A stretch of DNA of 64,000 nt from an uncultured Eubacteriales bacterium (GCA_900545405.1 UQYT01000001.1:62001-126000); one strand, 5' to 3'; positions 40,559 to 49,499 are shown, counted from the stretch's first letter. The notes: a model not told the origin generated them from the letters alone. A program made the numbers and translations.

Positions 40559-42301
40559 ATGAGGACAAAATCTTTTCACAAAAAACTTACGGTTTCTTAT
40601 ATCTACCTCCTCATTGCGGTTGCAGTTATAATGCTTTTGGGCCTTGTGCTCACCGTGTGGATCAGTGTGCTGCCCAGTATGAGAATTACCATGCAGAGCA
40701 AAGTGAATGAGCTTGGGAACCGTCTGGATGAAGAGTGCTCTTACCTCATGACCGCCATTGACTCAGCTTTTTTAAACATCAACAGCATTGACAGCACAAT
40801 CCTGTTTTCAAGCGATACGGATAATCTGAAAAAGTATAATGCTATCAATAATCATCTCTATTTGACAAGGCAGATGTATGATGGCGTAGATATGTTTTTC
40901 CTATTCGATACAGAAGGAAAAGTGTATGCCGACAGCTCCATTCTTGAGGCTGAACTGAGTTCCAGCTTCGATACGTCTTTGCATGAAGTTCTCGAGTCTG
41001 AGCATGGCAGAACCTATAGTTTTGGGCTGTATGATCCATCTGATGAAGACGGCTTGGATCCGGTTATACTCGTTGGAAAAATGCTCAGATACATTGACGA
41101 CATACAAAAAATAGGTTATCTTTATGCAATCGCAGATGACAGTGTGTTAGACAAGCTTTATGAGGAGCAAATGATCTCTGAGGGACAGAGAATCTATTTG
41201 CTCGACTCCGAGGGTGTAGTTCTGTCGTCCACGGAAAAAGATGAACTGGGTACCGTTCTTGATATCTCGGGAGATGGAACCCGTGTTCTTACTGTAGCTG
41301 ATGGCGGCCTGTGGCTTCGACAGCAAAAATATGTGCCTTCTCTGCATGCAGAGCTGATACTGCTGATCCCTGCGCTAGAACTTTATAAGAGCAGCGGAAT
41401 ATCAGTGATCGTCGTTTTGGCAGCCCTCCTCTTCGGACTGGCCTTTGCAATCTACCAGGCAGGGATTATAACAAAAAGGACACTCTCTCCCCTGACGGCC
41501 CTCACAAATACAGCGAACGAAATAGCCGATGGAAATATGCAGGTCCGTTGCGAGGAAAGCTCTGAGAGCACAGAAATAGCCGTCCTGTCAAAGAGCTTCA
41601 ACAGTATGCTTGACAGAATAGAGCAGCTCATTGCAAGCCTTGATGCGGTACACAAAGAGAAGCTCAGGACAGAGCTTGCGGTGCAGCAGAACAAAATCCA
41701 GCCGCACTTTCTCTATAATGTTTTGAACACTATAAGTGCTCTGTGCCAGCTTGAAGATAATGAGGATGCCTGCCGTATTTCTCATATGACCGCCGAATAC
41801 TACCGTAGTGTTTTGAGTGATGGGCAGGATATCGTGACGATTGGGCAGGAACTTGAGCATGTGCAGCTTTACTTCGAAATAGCCTCACACAGCCGCAGTG
41901 ACGCTATTGTCTTTTCTCTTCAGTGCGACCCTGAAGCAGTCATTCTGCCCATACCTAAGATGACAATACAGCCTTTGGTTGAAAATGCGGTTAAGCACGC
42001 ATTTCTCAGCCCACGAGGCAATACCATTGACATCTCTATATCCGTAAGTAGGAAGAGCCAGGTCAGAATTTGCGTCAAAGACAATGGCATAGGGATGAAT
42101 CTCAGCAGTTTTGACGACATCATTTCCGGCAGGTGTGAAGGCCACTTTGGGCTTTATAGTGTCAAACGTTGCCTGGAGCTTGTGTGCGGCAAGGATTATT
42201 CTTTCAGTGCCGAGAGCGAACCAGGCAAAGGAACTGCAATCATCATTGAGTATGATGCAGGTAATATTTCAAAAGATACGGGAGCCGGCAGTCCTACATA
42301 A
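40559..42301 (+). CDS. Sensor histidine kinase, YesM/LytS type
   Basis: A 580-residue membrane kinase. It has a membrane segment at about 12-38, an extracellular sensing domain to about 285, a second membrane segment at 285-305, then HAMP (TALTNTANEIADGNMQVR). The HisKA_7-like phosphoacceptor is H383 in QNKIQPHFLYNVLN, and the ATPase domain has IQPLVENAVKHAF, DNGIGMNL and SEPGKGTAIIIEY. YesM-type kinases sense extracellular saccharides in Firmicutes. GGAGGAGGGG precedes the ATG, and the partner regulator follows 29 bp downstream. Confidence 0.95.
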   Translation: MRTKSFHKKLTVSYIYLLIAVAVIMLLGLVLTVWISVLPSMRITMQSKVNELGNRLDEECSYLMTAIDSAFLNINSIDSTILFSSDTDNLKKYNAINNHLYLTRQMYDGVDMFFLFDTEGKVYADSSILEAELSSSFDTSLHEVLESEHGRTYSFGLYDPSDEDGLDPVILVGKMLRYIDDIQKIGYLYAIADDSVLDKLYEEQMISEGQRIYLLDSEGVVLSSTEKDELGTVLDISGDGTRVLTVADGGLWLRQQKYVPSLHAELILLIPALELYKSSGISVIVVLAALLFGLAFAIYQAGIITKRTLSPLTALTNTANEIADGNMQVRCEESSESTEIAVLSKSFNSMLDRIEQLIASLDAVHKEKLRTELAVQQNKIQPHFLYNVLNTISALCQLEDNEDACRISHMTAEYYRSVLSDGQDIVTIGQELEHVQLYFEIASHSRSDAIVFSLQCDPEAVILPIPKMTIQPLVENAVKHAFLSPRGNTIDISISVSRKSQVRICVKDNGIGMNLSSFDDIISGRCEGHFGLYSVKRCLELVCGKDYSFSAESEPGKGTAIIIEYDAGNISKDTGAGSPT

Positions 42302-42330
42302 TCATATCAGCGGTCAGGCGGTGTTAACAT

Positions 42331-43452
42331 ATGCTGAAAGCTCTCATAGCGGACGATGATGAGATATTTGCTAAATATGTAAGGAAATGCGTTGACTGGG
42401 AGAGCCAGTGTACAGAGCTGCTTGGACGCGCAAGGAATGGCAGAGAGGCCATAAAAATGATCTCCGACATAAATCCCGATATAGTTATAATGGATGTCGA
42501 GATGCCCGAGATGAGCGGCCTGGAATGCATAGAGCAGATCCGCACAAGCTGCAGCCAGTGCCAAATCATACTCGTAACCGGCCATGACAAGTTTAAATAC
42601 GCCCAACTGGGTGCTAGATTCGGTATAACAGATATTTTACTCAAGCCGGTCGCCAAGACCAGCCTCGACATGGCTCTGCAGCGCACAGTAAATGAGTACT
42701 GGATGAACCGCCTATCTCAGCTGGCAGCCCGAAACCTCATGGATACATCTTATGTCGTCGATATATCTGCTGTTATGCAGGAGGATGCGCCTGAACAGAC
42801 TGTTCTTGGACTGAGCAAGAAGTTGAGGTCGAGGCTAAACAACAACTCCCTTGACGATATACACGATATAATAATGCAATATGTGCATTGCATTGAAAAC
42901 CACGGTATATCACAGGGAAGGAATATCTGGCTTTATTCCTTCGTGGCTCTGGTGTGTCTGGACAAGCTCCAGAGTATGGGTGGTGAAATGGTACCTCCTT
43001 TTGACAATAAACTCAATCTTCTCAGCCTAGTGCGGGACGGGATGCTCAAGGGTGAAGTAGCAAATGTGCTTCTTGACTTATGCGTCAAAGCGGGTAGAGC
43101 TTCAAAAGCTCCGTCAAAGGGCCGACAGACGGCTGATGAAATTTACGGCTTAATAATGGAAAATTACCACGACCCTCATTTCAGTGTGGTTGATCTTGCT
43201 AACATGATGCATTTTCATGAGGGGTATGTACGCAGGGTTTTCAAAGAGGCATTTGGCAAGTCGCCGAACGCAGCACTCAAGGATATACGCATGGCGGAAG
43301 CGAAGAGACTGCTGACTGAAGGGCAGCTGCAAATACAACAGGTATCTCGTCAGGTTGGCTTTGACGATGCTTCATACTTCAGCAAGTGCTTCAAGAGTTA
43401 TTTCGGCTATTCTCCATCTGAAATTTTCTATAGAACCAATACAGAAGAATAA
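42331..43452 (+). CDS. Response regulator, YesN type (receiver plus AraC HTH)
   Basis: A 373-residue regulator. The receiver has acidic residues in LIADDDEIF, phosphorylated D55 in IVIMDVEMPEMSG, and the K of DILLKPV. A helical linker follows, then an AraC-type HTH pair at about 275-370 (VDLANMMHFHEGYVRRVFKEAF, then IQQVSRQVGFDDASYFSKCFK). It probably activates the locus transporter genes when the adjacent kinase detects sugar. The ribosome site (GGCGGTG) is weak. Confidence 0.95.
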   Translation: MLKALIADDDEIFAKYVRKCVDWESQCTELLGRARNGREAIKMISDINPDIVIMDVEMPEMSGLECIEQIRTSCSQCQIILVTGHDKFKYAQLGARFGITDILLKPVAKTSLDMALQRTVNEYWMNRLSQLAARNLMDTSYVVDISAVMQEDAPEQTVLGLSKKLRSRLNNNSLDDIHDIIMQYVHCIENHGISQGRNIWLYSFVALVCLDKLQSMGGEMVPPFDNKLNLLSLVRDGMLKGEVANVLLDLCVKAGRASKAPSKGRQTADEIYGLIMENYHDPHFSVVDLANMMHFHEGYVRRVFKEAFGKSPNAALKDIRMAEAKRLLTEGQLQIQQVSRQVGFDDASYFSKCFKSYFGYSPSEIFYRTNTEE

Positions 43453-43454
43453 GT

Positions 43455-43490
43455 AAACGTCCGAAGATCTATTACGGTCTGCGGACGTTT
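43455..43490 (+). terminator. Terminator after the response regulator gene
   Basis: AAACGTCCG (43455-43463) pairs with CGGACGTTT (43482-43490), followed by TAATTTAT. It ends the rightward sugar run. Confidence 0.85.
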
Positions 43491-43502
43491 TAATTTATCC
43501 TA

Positions 43503-43539
43503 TTGACATTTAGCACACTACTAGTTATTATTCAGTAGT
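43503..43539 (+). promoter_or_regulatory. padR promoter with inverted-repeat operator
   Basis: TTGACA (43503-43508), 17-bp spacer, TATTAT (43526-43531). ACTACT (43517-43522) and AGTAGT (43534-43539) form an inverted repeat that brackets the -10, an expected position for PadR autorepression. Confidence 0.8.
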
Positions 43540-43562
43540 GCTTGACAGAAAGGAGTGACTCT

Positions 43563-43892
43563 GTGAACTCTCAATATAAGAAGGGCGTGCTGGAGCTTTG
43601 TGTGCTCTCGCTGCTCAAGAAGCGGGACTGCTACGGCTACGAGATCTCGGAATACCTCTCCCTGCACATAGACATTGCGGACGGCACGGTCTACCCCATC
43701 TTGCGCAAGCTGAAGGCGGACGGGCTGCTGACGACCTATTTGCAGGAGGAGAGCGGCGGGCCGCCGAGGAAGTATTACAAGCTGACTTCCCTCGGCGCGG
43801 AGGCATACGCGCGGGACAGGGCCGAGTACCTGACCTTTGCGCGCACGGTGCTGCAACTTTTGGAGGAGGATGACTCAAATGACCAAAACTGA
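43563..43892 (+). CDS. PadR family transcriptional regulator
   Basis: A 109-residue winged-helix repressor of the short PadR-s2 type: KKGVLELCVLSLL, YGYEISEYLS and DGTVYPILRKLKADGLL, then a short helix for dimerization. The GTG at 43563 is chosen because AGGAG is 7 bp ahead and the protein then begins NSQYKKG, as in relatives. Its end overlaps the DUF1700 gene by 14 bp. PadR/DUF1700 pairs usually sense membrane or antimicrobial stress and regulate themselves; the promoter operator supports that. Confidence 0.93.
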   Translation: MNSQYKKGVLELCVLSLLKKRDCYGYEISEYLSLHIDIADGTVYPILRKLKADGLLTTYLQEESGGPPRKYYKLTSLGAEAYARDRAEYLTFARTVLQLLEEDDSNDQN

Positions 43893-44613
43893 ATTTCTCA
43901 CGCGCCTCGGCGCGGAGCTCAAGGCCCGTAAAGTGGCCGATATGGACGACATACTGGGCGAATACAGCCGCCACTTCGACTACAAGCTGGCCGACGGCTA
44001 CTCTGAGTAGGAGATCGCCGCACGCCTGGGCAGTCCCGAGGAGCTGGCCGCTCAGTTCGAGTCCGAGGCCCCGGAAAAGAGCGAAAAGCACGGCGGAGGA
44101 GCAAGGTCCGCCGTGACCTGGACCGGTCTGGTGTTTCTGGACATCTTTGTGCTGAGCTTTTTCCTGCTGTTTGCTTGCTGGGTGCTCGTTGTGGCGTGCG
44201 CCGCCGTGTCATCGGGGCTCATCGCGCTCTGCCTGCTCATACCCTTTGACATGCAGCCGTATGTGAGTCTGCCCGAGATGCCCTACTGGTGCGGCGCGGT
44301 CTACGCGCTGGCACTGGCGGCGCTTGCCGTGCTCGCCGCGGTGGGCTGCCGGTACTTTGCCGCGCTGCTGGCGCAGCTCTGGCGGGCGTATTTCCGCTTC
44401 CACCGCAACGCCTCCGCCGCGGCTGCCGGGCGGCCGGTCCTCCCTCCCCTGCCCTGCGTGCCGCAGTTCGCGCCCGAGCGCAAGCGCCGTATGCGCCGCG
44501 TTCTGCTCGTGTCGCTCATCGCCTTCGTGCTGTTTACCGCCGCTGCGATGGTGACATCTATGCTCACTGCGGGTGCGGTCGAGTACTGGCATGTCTGGGG
44601 CTGGTTTATGTGA
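43879..44613 (+). pseudogene. DUF1700/HAAS membrane protein gene interrupted by an amber codon
   Basis: The frame begins at ATG 43879 inside the end of padR and reads TKTEFLTRLGAELK, then DDILGEYSRHFDYKLADGYSE, a stop TAG at 44008-44010, and EIAARLGSPEELAAQFE. The stop replaces an expected Glu in the GYSEEEIA family pattern, so a single G-to-T change explains it. After the stop the same frame stays open for 200 codons with membrane segments at about 80-105, 135-160 and 215-235. A sequencing error or suppression cannot be excluded. Intact relatives are PadR-linked membrane proteins of unclear function. Confidence 0.82.
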
Positions 44614-44626
44614 GGGGGCGCTGTGC

Positions 44627-45334
44627 GTGTCGGCACTCAATGTCTTTGGCCTCTGCGTCTTTGCCTCGCTGGTCTGGACGGCGCACGAGCTCTCGAAACG
44701 GCCTGAAAACCTGAGAAAACGCGCCGTCCGGCGGCTCTCTGCCCTGCTTTTGGGCGTGAATGTCCTCAAATACGCCCTGCCGCCACTCATGGGAGGAGAG
44801 CTGGTACTGCCGGTGGAGTTTTCCGCCGCGGCGTATTTCACGACCCCGGCGATACTGCTCTTCGGGCCGAAGCGCCTGCGCTGCTGGGCGGCGTATGCGG
44901 GGCTGCTGGCAGGCTCGGTGTACTACTCCGCCATGGTCCTGGCCGGGGACGCCATATACGGCGCCTATCCGCCCTCAAGTGTGCTCCTCTCGCTCTTTTG
45001 CCACGGCTCTCTGCTCGTGCTTGGCCTCATTGTGACGGGAACGGAGAGCTTCACGCGGCGGGAGACGGCGCTTTTGCCGCTGGGAGTCGCTGTTGTAGCC
45101 GTACGCGCGGCGCTGCTCCGGCCCTGGTCCGGCGGCGGGACGCTGCTAATATACGAACTGCTCGACGCGCGCATACTGCGCTCGACTCTGCCCGCCGGGA
45201 ACCTTTCCATTGCGCTGGGCGTGTACTATTTGACTGTGGGTGTTATGATACTGCTGTCGGCGCGGCTTTACCTTGCAGTGAACCGTGCGAGCCTCAGGCG
45301 CGGCGAGGAACATTTGAAGGTCGTGCCCGTCTAA
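44627..45334 (+). CDS. Multi-pass membrane protein, weakly YwaF/TMEM164-like
   Basis: A protein of about 235 residues and six or seven hydrophobic segments. The PVEFSAAAYFTTPAILLFGP and SLFCHGSLLVLGL stretches recall the YwaF/TIGR02206 family, including a conserved-looking His, but the match is weak. The GTG at 44627 has GAGGGG 9 bp ahead; an upstream ATG at 44573 would overlap the DUF1700 gene. No function is assigned. It sits between the DUF1700 gene and a mannosyltransferase-like gene, probably in one transcript. Confidence 0.6.
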   Translation: MSALNVFGLCVFASLVWTAHELSKRPENLRKRAVRRLSALLLGVNVLKYALPPLMGGELVLPVEFSAAAYFTTPAILLFGPKRLRCWAAYAGLLAGSVYYSAMVLAGDAIYGAYPPSSVLLSLFCHGSLLVLGLIVTGTESFTRRETALLPLGVAVVAVRAALLRPWSGGGTLLIYELLDARILRSTLPAGNLSIALGVYYLTVGVMILLSARLYLAVNRASLRRGEEHLKVVPV

Positions 45335-45358
45335 GATTCCCGTTGGGAGGGTTGTGCT

Positions 45359-46774
45359 TTGCATTCGATATCTGACCGCCTGCGCGCTTACGGCAAGGTC
45401 GAGAGCTGCATCGCGGCCTGCGGCATACTCGTGCTCGCGGCGCTCTACGTATACTGGTGGACGTCAACGCCAAGGAGCCTTGCCGGGCGCGCGGCGGCGC
45501 TTGTGAGCCTTGTGCTCTTCATATGGGTCTGTCTGCGCTTTGTGCCCGTCTGGGTGGCGGCCTGGCGCGGGAATGAGCTGCCCGCGACACCGGAAGCGGC
45601 CAAGGCCGCGCCGGAGTATATACGGCTGAAGATATTTCTCTCGCTGCTGGGCTTCTGCATCGGCATGACCCTGCTGGTCTGGCTGCTGCGCTTGCTTGAG
45701 GGCAACCACGAGAGCTACTATGCCTCTCTGCAGTACTGGACCTACACCGACAGCCACCACTACATCGACATCGCGCGCGACGGCTACATCAGCGAGGCCG
45801 ACGTTCCCGGGCTCATTGAGCTTGGGTTGCTTGCCGACGAGAAAGCCGCGATGGACAGGCTGGTGCAGCTGGTATTCCTGCCGGGCTACCCCGCTGCCAT
45901 AGGGCTGATGTATCTGCTGGTGCGCAATTACATCCTCGCGGCCTTCCTCGTCTCGGCGCTCTGCTTTGCGGGGGCTGGCTGCGTGCTGTACAGCCTCTTC
46001 CGCCTGGACTACGGCCACGCGGCGGCGCTCAGGGCGATAAAGCTGCTGTGCGTGCTGCCCGGCTCCTTCTTCTTCGCCTCACCGATGAGCGAGGGCCTGT
46101 TCCTGCTCTGCTGCGCGCTGTGCGTCTATCTCGTCCGGCGCGGTAAATTCGGCCTCGGCTGCCTTGCGGGCGCTTACGCGGCCTTCACGCGCTCGCTGGG
46201 GCTCATGCTGTTCGTGCCTGTGATATTTGAGCTCATAAGCGCGTATCTGCGAGGCGGAAAGCGCAAGAGCGCTCTGCCGCGCTTCCTCTGGGCGCTGCTC
46301 ATCCCCGCGGGCTTCGGCGTCTACTGCTACATCAACTACCGCGTCTCGGGGAATCCGTTCAAGTACATGGAGTATCAGTCCGAGCACTGGGGCCAGAACT
46401 TCGGCTTCTTCTTCGGCACCGCGGCATATCAGCTGGAGAATGCCGTGTCCTATCTGCAAAACGGCCGCAGCTCGGTCTGGGGGCTGTGGATACCGAACCT
46501 CATCTGGAGCTTCTTTGCCCTCATCATCATGATCCCCGGCGCAAAGCGGCTGCGTCCCGGCTATACGGCCTGGTTCATTGCCTATTACGTCATCGCCATC
46601 GGCGCGACCTGGCTGCTGAGCGCGCCGAGGTACCTCATAGCGATGCCCGCCGTCTGCCTCTCCCTCTCGCTTGTGACCGAAAAGCCTGCACGCGAGCGCC
46701 TGGCCTTTGCGGTGAGCACGCCGCTCTCGCTGCTGTATCTCGTGGCGTTCACGCTTAACTTACAGGTGTGGTAA
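45359..46774 (+). CDS. Polytopic glycosyltransferase, PIG-V/mannosyltransferase-2-like
   Basis: A 471-residue membrane protein with about ten hydrophobic segments. The segment YWTYTDSHHYIDIARDGY with its acidic/His cluster, the LVFLPGYPAAIGLMYL run and SPMSEGLFLL match the PIG-V-like GT-C family. These enzymes use lipid-linked sugar donors outside the membrane. Substrate and product are unknown. The start is TTG with GGGAGGG 7 bp ahead. The strong hairpin that follows ends the padR-to-here run. Confidence 0.8.
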   Translation: MHSISDRLRAYGKVESCIAACGILVLAALYVYWWTSTPRSLAGRAAALVSLVLFIWVCLRFVPVWVAAWRGNELPATPEAAKAAPEYIRLKIFLSLLGFCIGMTLLVWLLRLLEGNHESYYASLQYWTYTDSHHYIDIARDGYISEADVPGLIELGLLADEKAAMDRLVQLVFLPGYPAAIGLMYLLVRNYILAAFLVSALCFAGAGCVLYSLFRLDYGHAAALRAIKLLCVLPGSFFFASPMSEGLFLLCCALCVYLVRRGKFGLGCLAGAYAAFTRSLGLMLFVPVIFELISAYLRGGKRKSALPRFLWALLIPAGFGVYCYINYRVSGNPFKYMEYQSEHWGQNFGFFFGTAAYQLENAVSYLQNGRSSVWGLWIPNLIWSFFALIIMIPGAKRLRPGYTAWFIAYYVIAIGATWLLSAPRYLIAMPAVCLSLSLVTEKPARERLAFAVSTPLSLLYLVAFTLNLQVW

Positions 46775-46781
46775 ACAACAA

Positions 46782-46815
46782 AAAATACCGGGAAGCAATA
46801 GCTTCCCGGTATTTT
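46782..46815. terminator. Bidirectional terminator between the mannosyltransferase and vor genes
   Basis: AAAATACCGGGAAGC, loop AATA, GCTTCCCGGTATTTT, followed by more T. It serves both converging units. Confidence 0.95.
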
Positions 46816-46831
46816 TTTGCTTAGTTCAAAC

Positions 46832-47386
46832 TCAGCCCTGCTTGGCGGCGTGGCCGATCTCCCAGCCGCGGCGGAAGGCCTTCTCGTTGAGCGGGTTGAG
46901 CTCGGGGCGCTTGGCGCCGAGCTTCTTGAAGGCGGTCTGCAGCACGTTCTCGGCGGGCAGGACCTCGGTGTAGCCGATGATCGCACCGACCATGACGAGG
47001 TTCAGGACCTTCGGGTTGCCCAGCTCGTAGGCGATGGAGCCGGCGTCCACCTTGACGACGTGGACGTCCTTGCGGTCGGGCTCAACCGTGACAACGGAGC
47101 TGTTGATGAAGATGGTGCCGCCGGGGACGACGGCGTCCTTGAACTTGACCATGGAGGGGTCGTTAAGAGCAACGACGTAGTCGGCCTTGGTCACCTTCGG
47201 CGCGCCGACGGGGTCGTCGGAGATGACGACGTAGCAGTTGGCGGTGCCGCCGCGCATCTCAGCGCCGTAGCTCGGGAAGTAGGTGACGTATTTCTCAGTG
47301 GTCTCGCAAGCGGTGTAGCTCAGCAGCTGGCCCATGACCATGACGCCCTGGCCGCCGAATCCGGCTATGATGAAAGATTTCTCCAT
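46832..47386 (-). CDS. vorC: 2-oxoacid:ferredoxin oxidoreductase gamma subunit (VOR/KOR type)
   Basis: A 184-residue gamma subunit with IIAGFGGQGVMVMGQLL at the start and YFPSYGAEMRGGTANCYVV, the typical KorC/VorC pattern that differs from the porG paralogue in this window. It is last in a leftward operon of ferredoxin, alpha, beta and gamma genes. 2-Oxoisovalerate or related branched-chain 2-oxoacids are the likely substrates, but 2-oxoglutarate cannot be excluded. Confidence 0.9.
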   Translation of the reverse strand: MEKSFIIAGFGGQGVMVMGQLLSYTACETTEKYVTYFPSYGAEMRGGTANCYVVISDDPVGAPKVTKADYVVALNDPSMVKFKDAVVPGGTIFINSSVVTVEPDRKDVHVVKVDAGSIAYELGNPKVLNLVMVGAIIGYTEVLPAENVLQTAFKKLGAKRPELNPLNEKAFRRGWEIGHAAKQG

Positions 47387-47398
47387 GCCTCTACCCCC

Positions 47399-48139
47399 TT
47401 ACTTCGCGCGGAATTCGCCGAGCGGGAATTCCTTCATGATGACGTTGTGGACGTGATCGAGCGATTCCACCGGGCTCATGCCCCAGTTGGTCGGGCAGTT
47501 GGAGACAAACTCCACGAAGGAGAAGCCCTTGCCCTCGAGCTGGTACTGGAACGCCTTCTTCACCGCGGCCTTGGCCTTCTTGGCGTTGGGCACGTCGGCG
47601 GCGGTCACGCGGGCAATGTAGGCCGGGGCCTCGAGCTGGCTGAGGATCTCGCACATGTGCAGAGGCGCGCCGTGCTCGTGGATGTCGCGGCCGTAGGGCG
47701 TAGTGGTGGTCTTGACGCCGAGCATGGTGGTCGGGGCCATCTGGCCGCCGGTCATGCCGTAGATGCCGTTGTTGACGAAGATGACGGTGAAGTTCTCGCC
47801 GCGGTTGGCAGCGGACATCGTCTCGGCCAGGCCGATAGCGGCGAGGTCGCCGTCGCCCTGGTAGGTGAACACCAGCGTCTCCGGACTGCAGCGCTTGAAG
47901 GAGCTGGCGATGGCGCAGGCCCTGCCGTGCGGGGCCGCGATGGTGTCGAAGTCGAAATAGGTAACGGCCAGGCCGCAGCAGCCGACGCCCTGCACATAGC
48001 AGGCGTTATCGACCATGCCCAGCTCGTCGAGCGCCTCGGTGACTATCTTGCAGACGCTCGAGTGCATGCAGCCGGGGCAGAAGCCCGTGACGGCGCCCTC
48101 GAAAATTCCGGAGGGCCGGGAATATACTTTTTCCATCAT
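47399..48139 (-). CDS. vorA: 2-oxoacid:ferredoxin oxidoreductase beta subunit, ThDP-binding (VOR/KOR type)
   Basis: A 246-residue ThDP subunit. FCPGCMHSSVCK carries cluster cysteines, VQGVGCCGLAVTYFDFD precedes HGRACAIASSFKR, and the ThDP motif is TYQGDGDLAAIGLAETM with NNGIYGMTGGQMAPTT. It is shorter than PorB because the C-terminal extension is missing, as in KOR/VOR enzymes. 12 bp separate it from the gamma gene. Confidence 0.92.
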   Translation of the reverse strand: MMEKVYSRPSGIFEGAVTGFCPGCMHSSVCKIVTEALDELGMVDNACYVQGVGCCGLAVTYFDFDTIAAPHGRACAIASSFKRCSPETLVFTYQGDGDLAAIGLAETMSAANRGENFTVIFVNNGIYGMTGGQMAPTTMLGVKTTTTPYGRDIHEHGAPLHMCEILSQLEAPAYIARVTAADVPNAKKAKAAVKKAFQYQLEGKGFSFVEFVSNCPTNWGMSPVESLDHVHNVIMKEFPLGEFRAK

Positions 48140-48156
48140 TTTATTCTCATGCCTCC

Positions 48157-49239
48157 TTATCTGCCGCAGAGGCCGCGAGCGGCCTCGATGATGGCGCTGC
48201 GGTCGAGCACCTCGCCGCCGGAGGACAGGGCGGTGACAATCTTCGTCCTGCCGCGCACGGCGTTCTCCACGTCCACAGCAAACTGGGCGGGGATGGCCAT
48301 CTCCGCGCTGACTATGCCGCGCAGAGCGCTATAATTGAGCTTGTCGTAGGCCACCTCCGGGAAGGGATAGACCTTCTTCGGGCGGATAAGGCCGGCCTTG
48401 ATGCCCTCGGCACGCAGGATGCCGACGGCGGACTTGGCGATACGGCCCGTGATGCCGTAGGCGGTGAGGATGACCTCAGCGTCCTCGGTCATGTAGTCCT
48501 CATACTCCACCTCGCTGGTCTTCCAGCTCTCGTAGAGCTCGGCGTCGCGGCGGTTCATATCCTCCTGGCTTATGCGGGTGTCGAGGCCGGGGCCGCACAT
48601 GACCTTGTGCTGCGCTCCGCCCTTTTTGCCGGTGGCGGCCCAGGTCTTGGTGGCGCGGATGGCGGCCACTTCCTCAGGCGTCTTGGCCTCGGGCAGTACC
48701 ACGGGCTCCATCATGGTGCCGGTGAAGCCGTCCATGAGCAGCAGCACGGGGTTGGAGTACTTGTCCGCGAGATCGAAGGCTTCCCAGGTCATGTCCACGG
48801 CCTCCTGCAGAGTGGAGGGGGACAGCACGAGCATCTTGAAGCCGCCGTTGCCGCTGGCCTTGGTGGCCTGGGTGTAGTCCTGCTGGGCGGGCTGGATGGT
48901 GCCGATGCCGGGGCCGCCGCGCTGGAAGTTGGCGACGACGACAGGCAGCCTGGCGCCGGCCATCCAGGAGATGGCCTCGCTCTTGAGCGAGATGCCGCAG
49001 CTGGAGGAGCTGGTCATGCTTCTGACGCCGGCAGCAGCGGCGCCGTAAGCCATGTTGGCGGAAGCGACTTCGCTCTCGCCCTGGATGAACACGCCGCCAA
49101 CCTGAGGCATACGGCGCGCAAAATACTCGGGGACATCGTTCTGCGGGGTGATGGGATAGCCGGCGAAGAATCGGCAGCCGGCACGCACCGCGGTCTCAGC
49201 CACGGCCTCGCAGCCCTTCATGAAAATCTTCTCAGCCAT
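48157..49239 (-). CDS. vorB: 2-oxoacid:ferredoxin oxidoreductase alpha subunit (VorB type)
   Basis: A 360-residue alpha subunit with FFAGYPITPQNDVPEYFARR, FIQGESEVASANMAYGAAAAG and the VVANFQRGGPGIGTIQPAQQDY segment typical of VorB. The C-terminal domain has VILTAYGITGRIAKSAV. It starts 1 bp before the end of the ferredoxin gene. The enzyme oxidizes a branched-chain 2-oxoacid to acyl-CoA with reduction of ferredoxin, useful in amino-acid fermentation; the substrate is inferred. Confidence 0.92.
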   Translation of the reverse strand: MAEKIFMKGCEAVAETAVRAGCRFFAGYPITPQNDVPEYFARRMPQVGGVFIQGESEVASANMAYGAAAAGVRSMTSSSSCGISLKSEAISWMAGARLPVVVANFQRGGPGIGTIQPAQQDYTQATKASGNGGFKMLVLSPSTLQEAVDMTWEAFDLADKYSNPVLLLMDGFTGTMMEPVVLPEAKTPEEVAAIRATKTWAATGKKGGAQHKVMCGPGLDTRISQEDMNRRDAELYESWKTSEVEYEDYMTEDAEVILTAYGITGRIAKSAVGILRAEGIKAGLIRPKKVYPFPEVAYDKLNYSALRGIVSAEMAIPAQFAVDVENAVRGRTKIVTALSSGGEVLDRSAIIEAARGLCGR

Positions 49240-49240
49240 C

Positions 49241-49459
49241 TCACTTCACCTCCCTGTAAACGGTTATCGCCGCGTCCGGACAGATCGTGGCGCACATGGC
49301 GCAGCCTATGCAGGCATCCGGATTCACTGGCACGGCATACTGATAGCCCTTGGAGTTGACCGCGTCAGTAGTGCCCAGAACCTTCTGCGGGCAGGTGATG
49401 ATGCAGTAGCGGCAGCTCTTGCAGGCTTCGGTATAGATCTCTACTTTGCCTTTGGCCAT
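49241..49459 (-). CDS. vorD: 4Fe-4S ferredoxin subunit of the VOR/KOR complex
   Basis: A 72-residue protein with two [4Fe-4S] motifs, CKSCRYCIITCP and CIGCAMCATICP. The ATG at 49459 has AAAAGGAGTGG ahead; the frame is open further upstream but overlaps the ATPase gene. It is placed before vorB and transfers electrons to free ferredoxin. Confidence 0.93.
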   Translation of the reverse strand: MAKGKVEIYTEACKSCRYCIITCPQKVLGTTDAVNSKGYQYAVPVNPDACIGCAMCATICPDAAITVYREVK

Positions 49460-49499
49460 TACGTTTACCACTCCTTTTTTCTGATATTCGCTAAAAGAG

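Larger units (their letters stand above)
26300..43500. other. Carbohydrate-use locus of lower G+C than its flanks
   Basis: By eye, the genes between the MATE exporter and padR are richer in A+T, in third codon positions and in the divergent intergenic region, than the strongly GC-rich genes either side. The segment holds only sugar transport, sugar enzymes and their regulators. This suggests a separately acquired functional unit, but no integrase, tRNA or direct repeat was found at either edge. Confidence 0.6.

Noticed and set aside
26300..43500. The sugar locus as a prophage or integrative element
   Set aside because: No integrase, terminase, conjugation genes, flanking repeats or tRNA target were found; only base composition differs.
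46817..48334. A 505-codon + frame opposite the vor genes
   Set aside because: Antisense shadow over three recognizable subunits.
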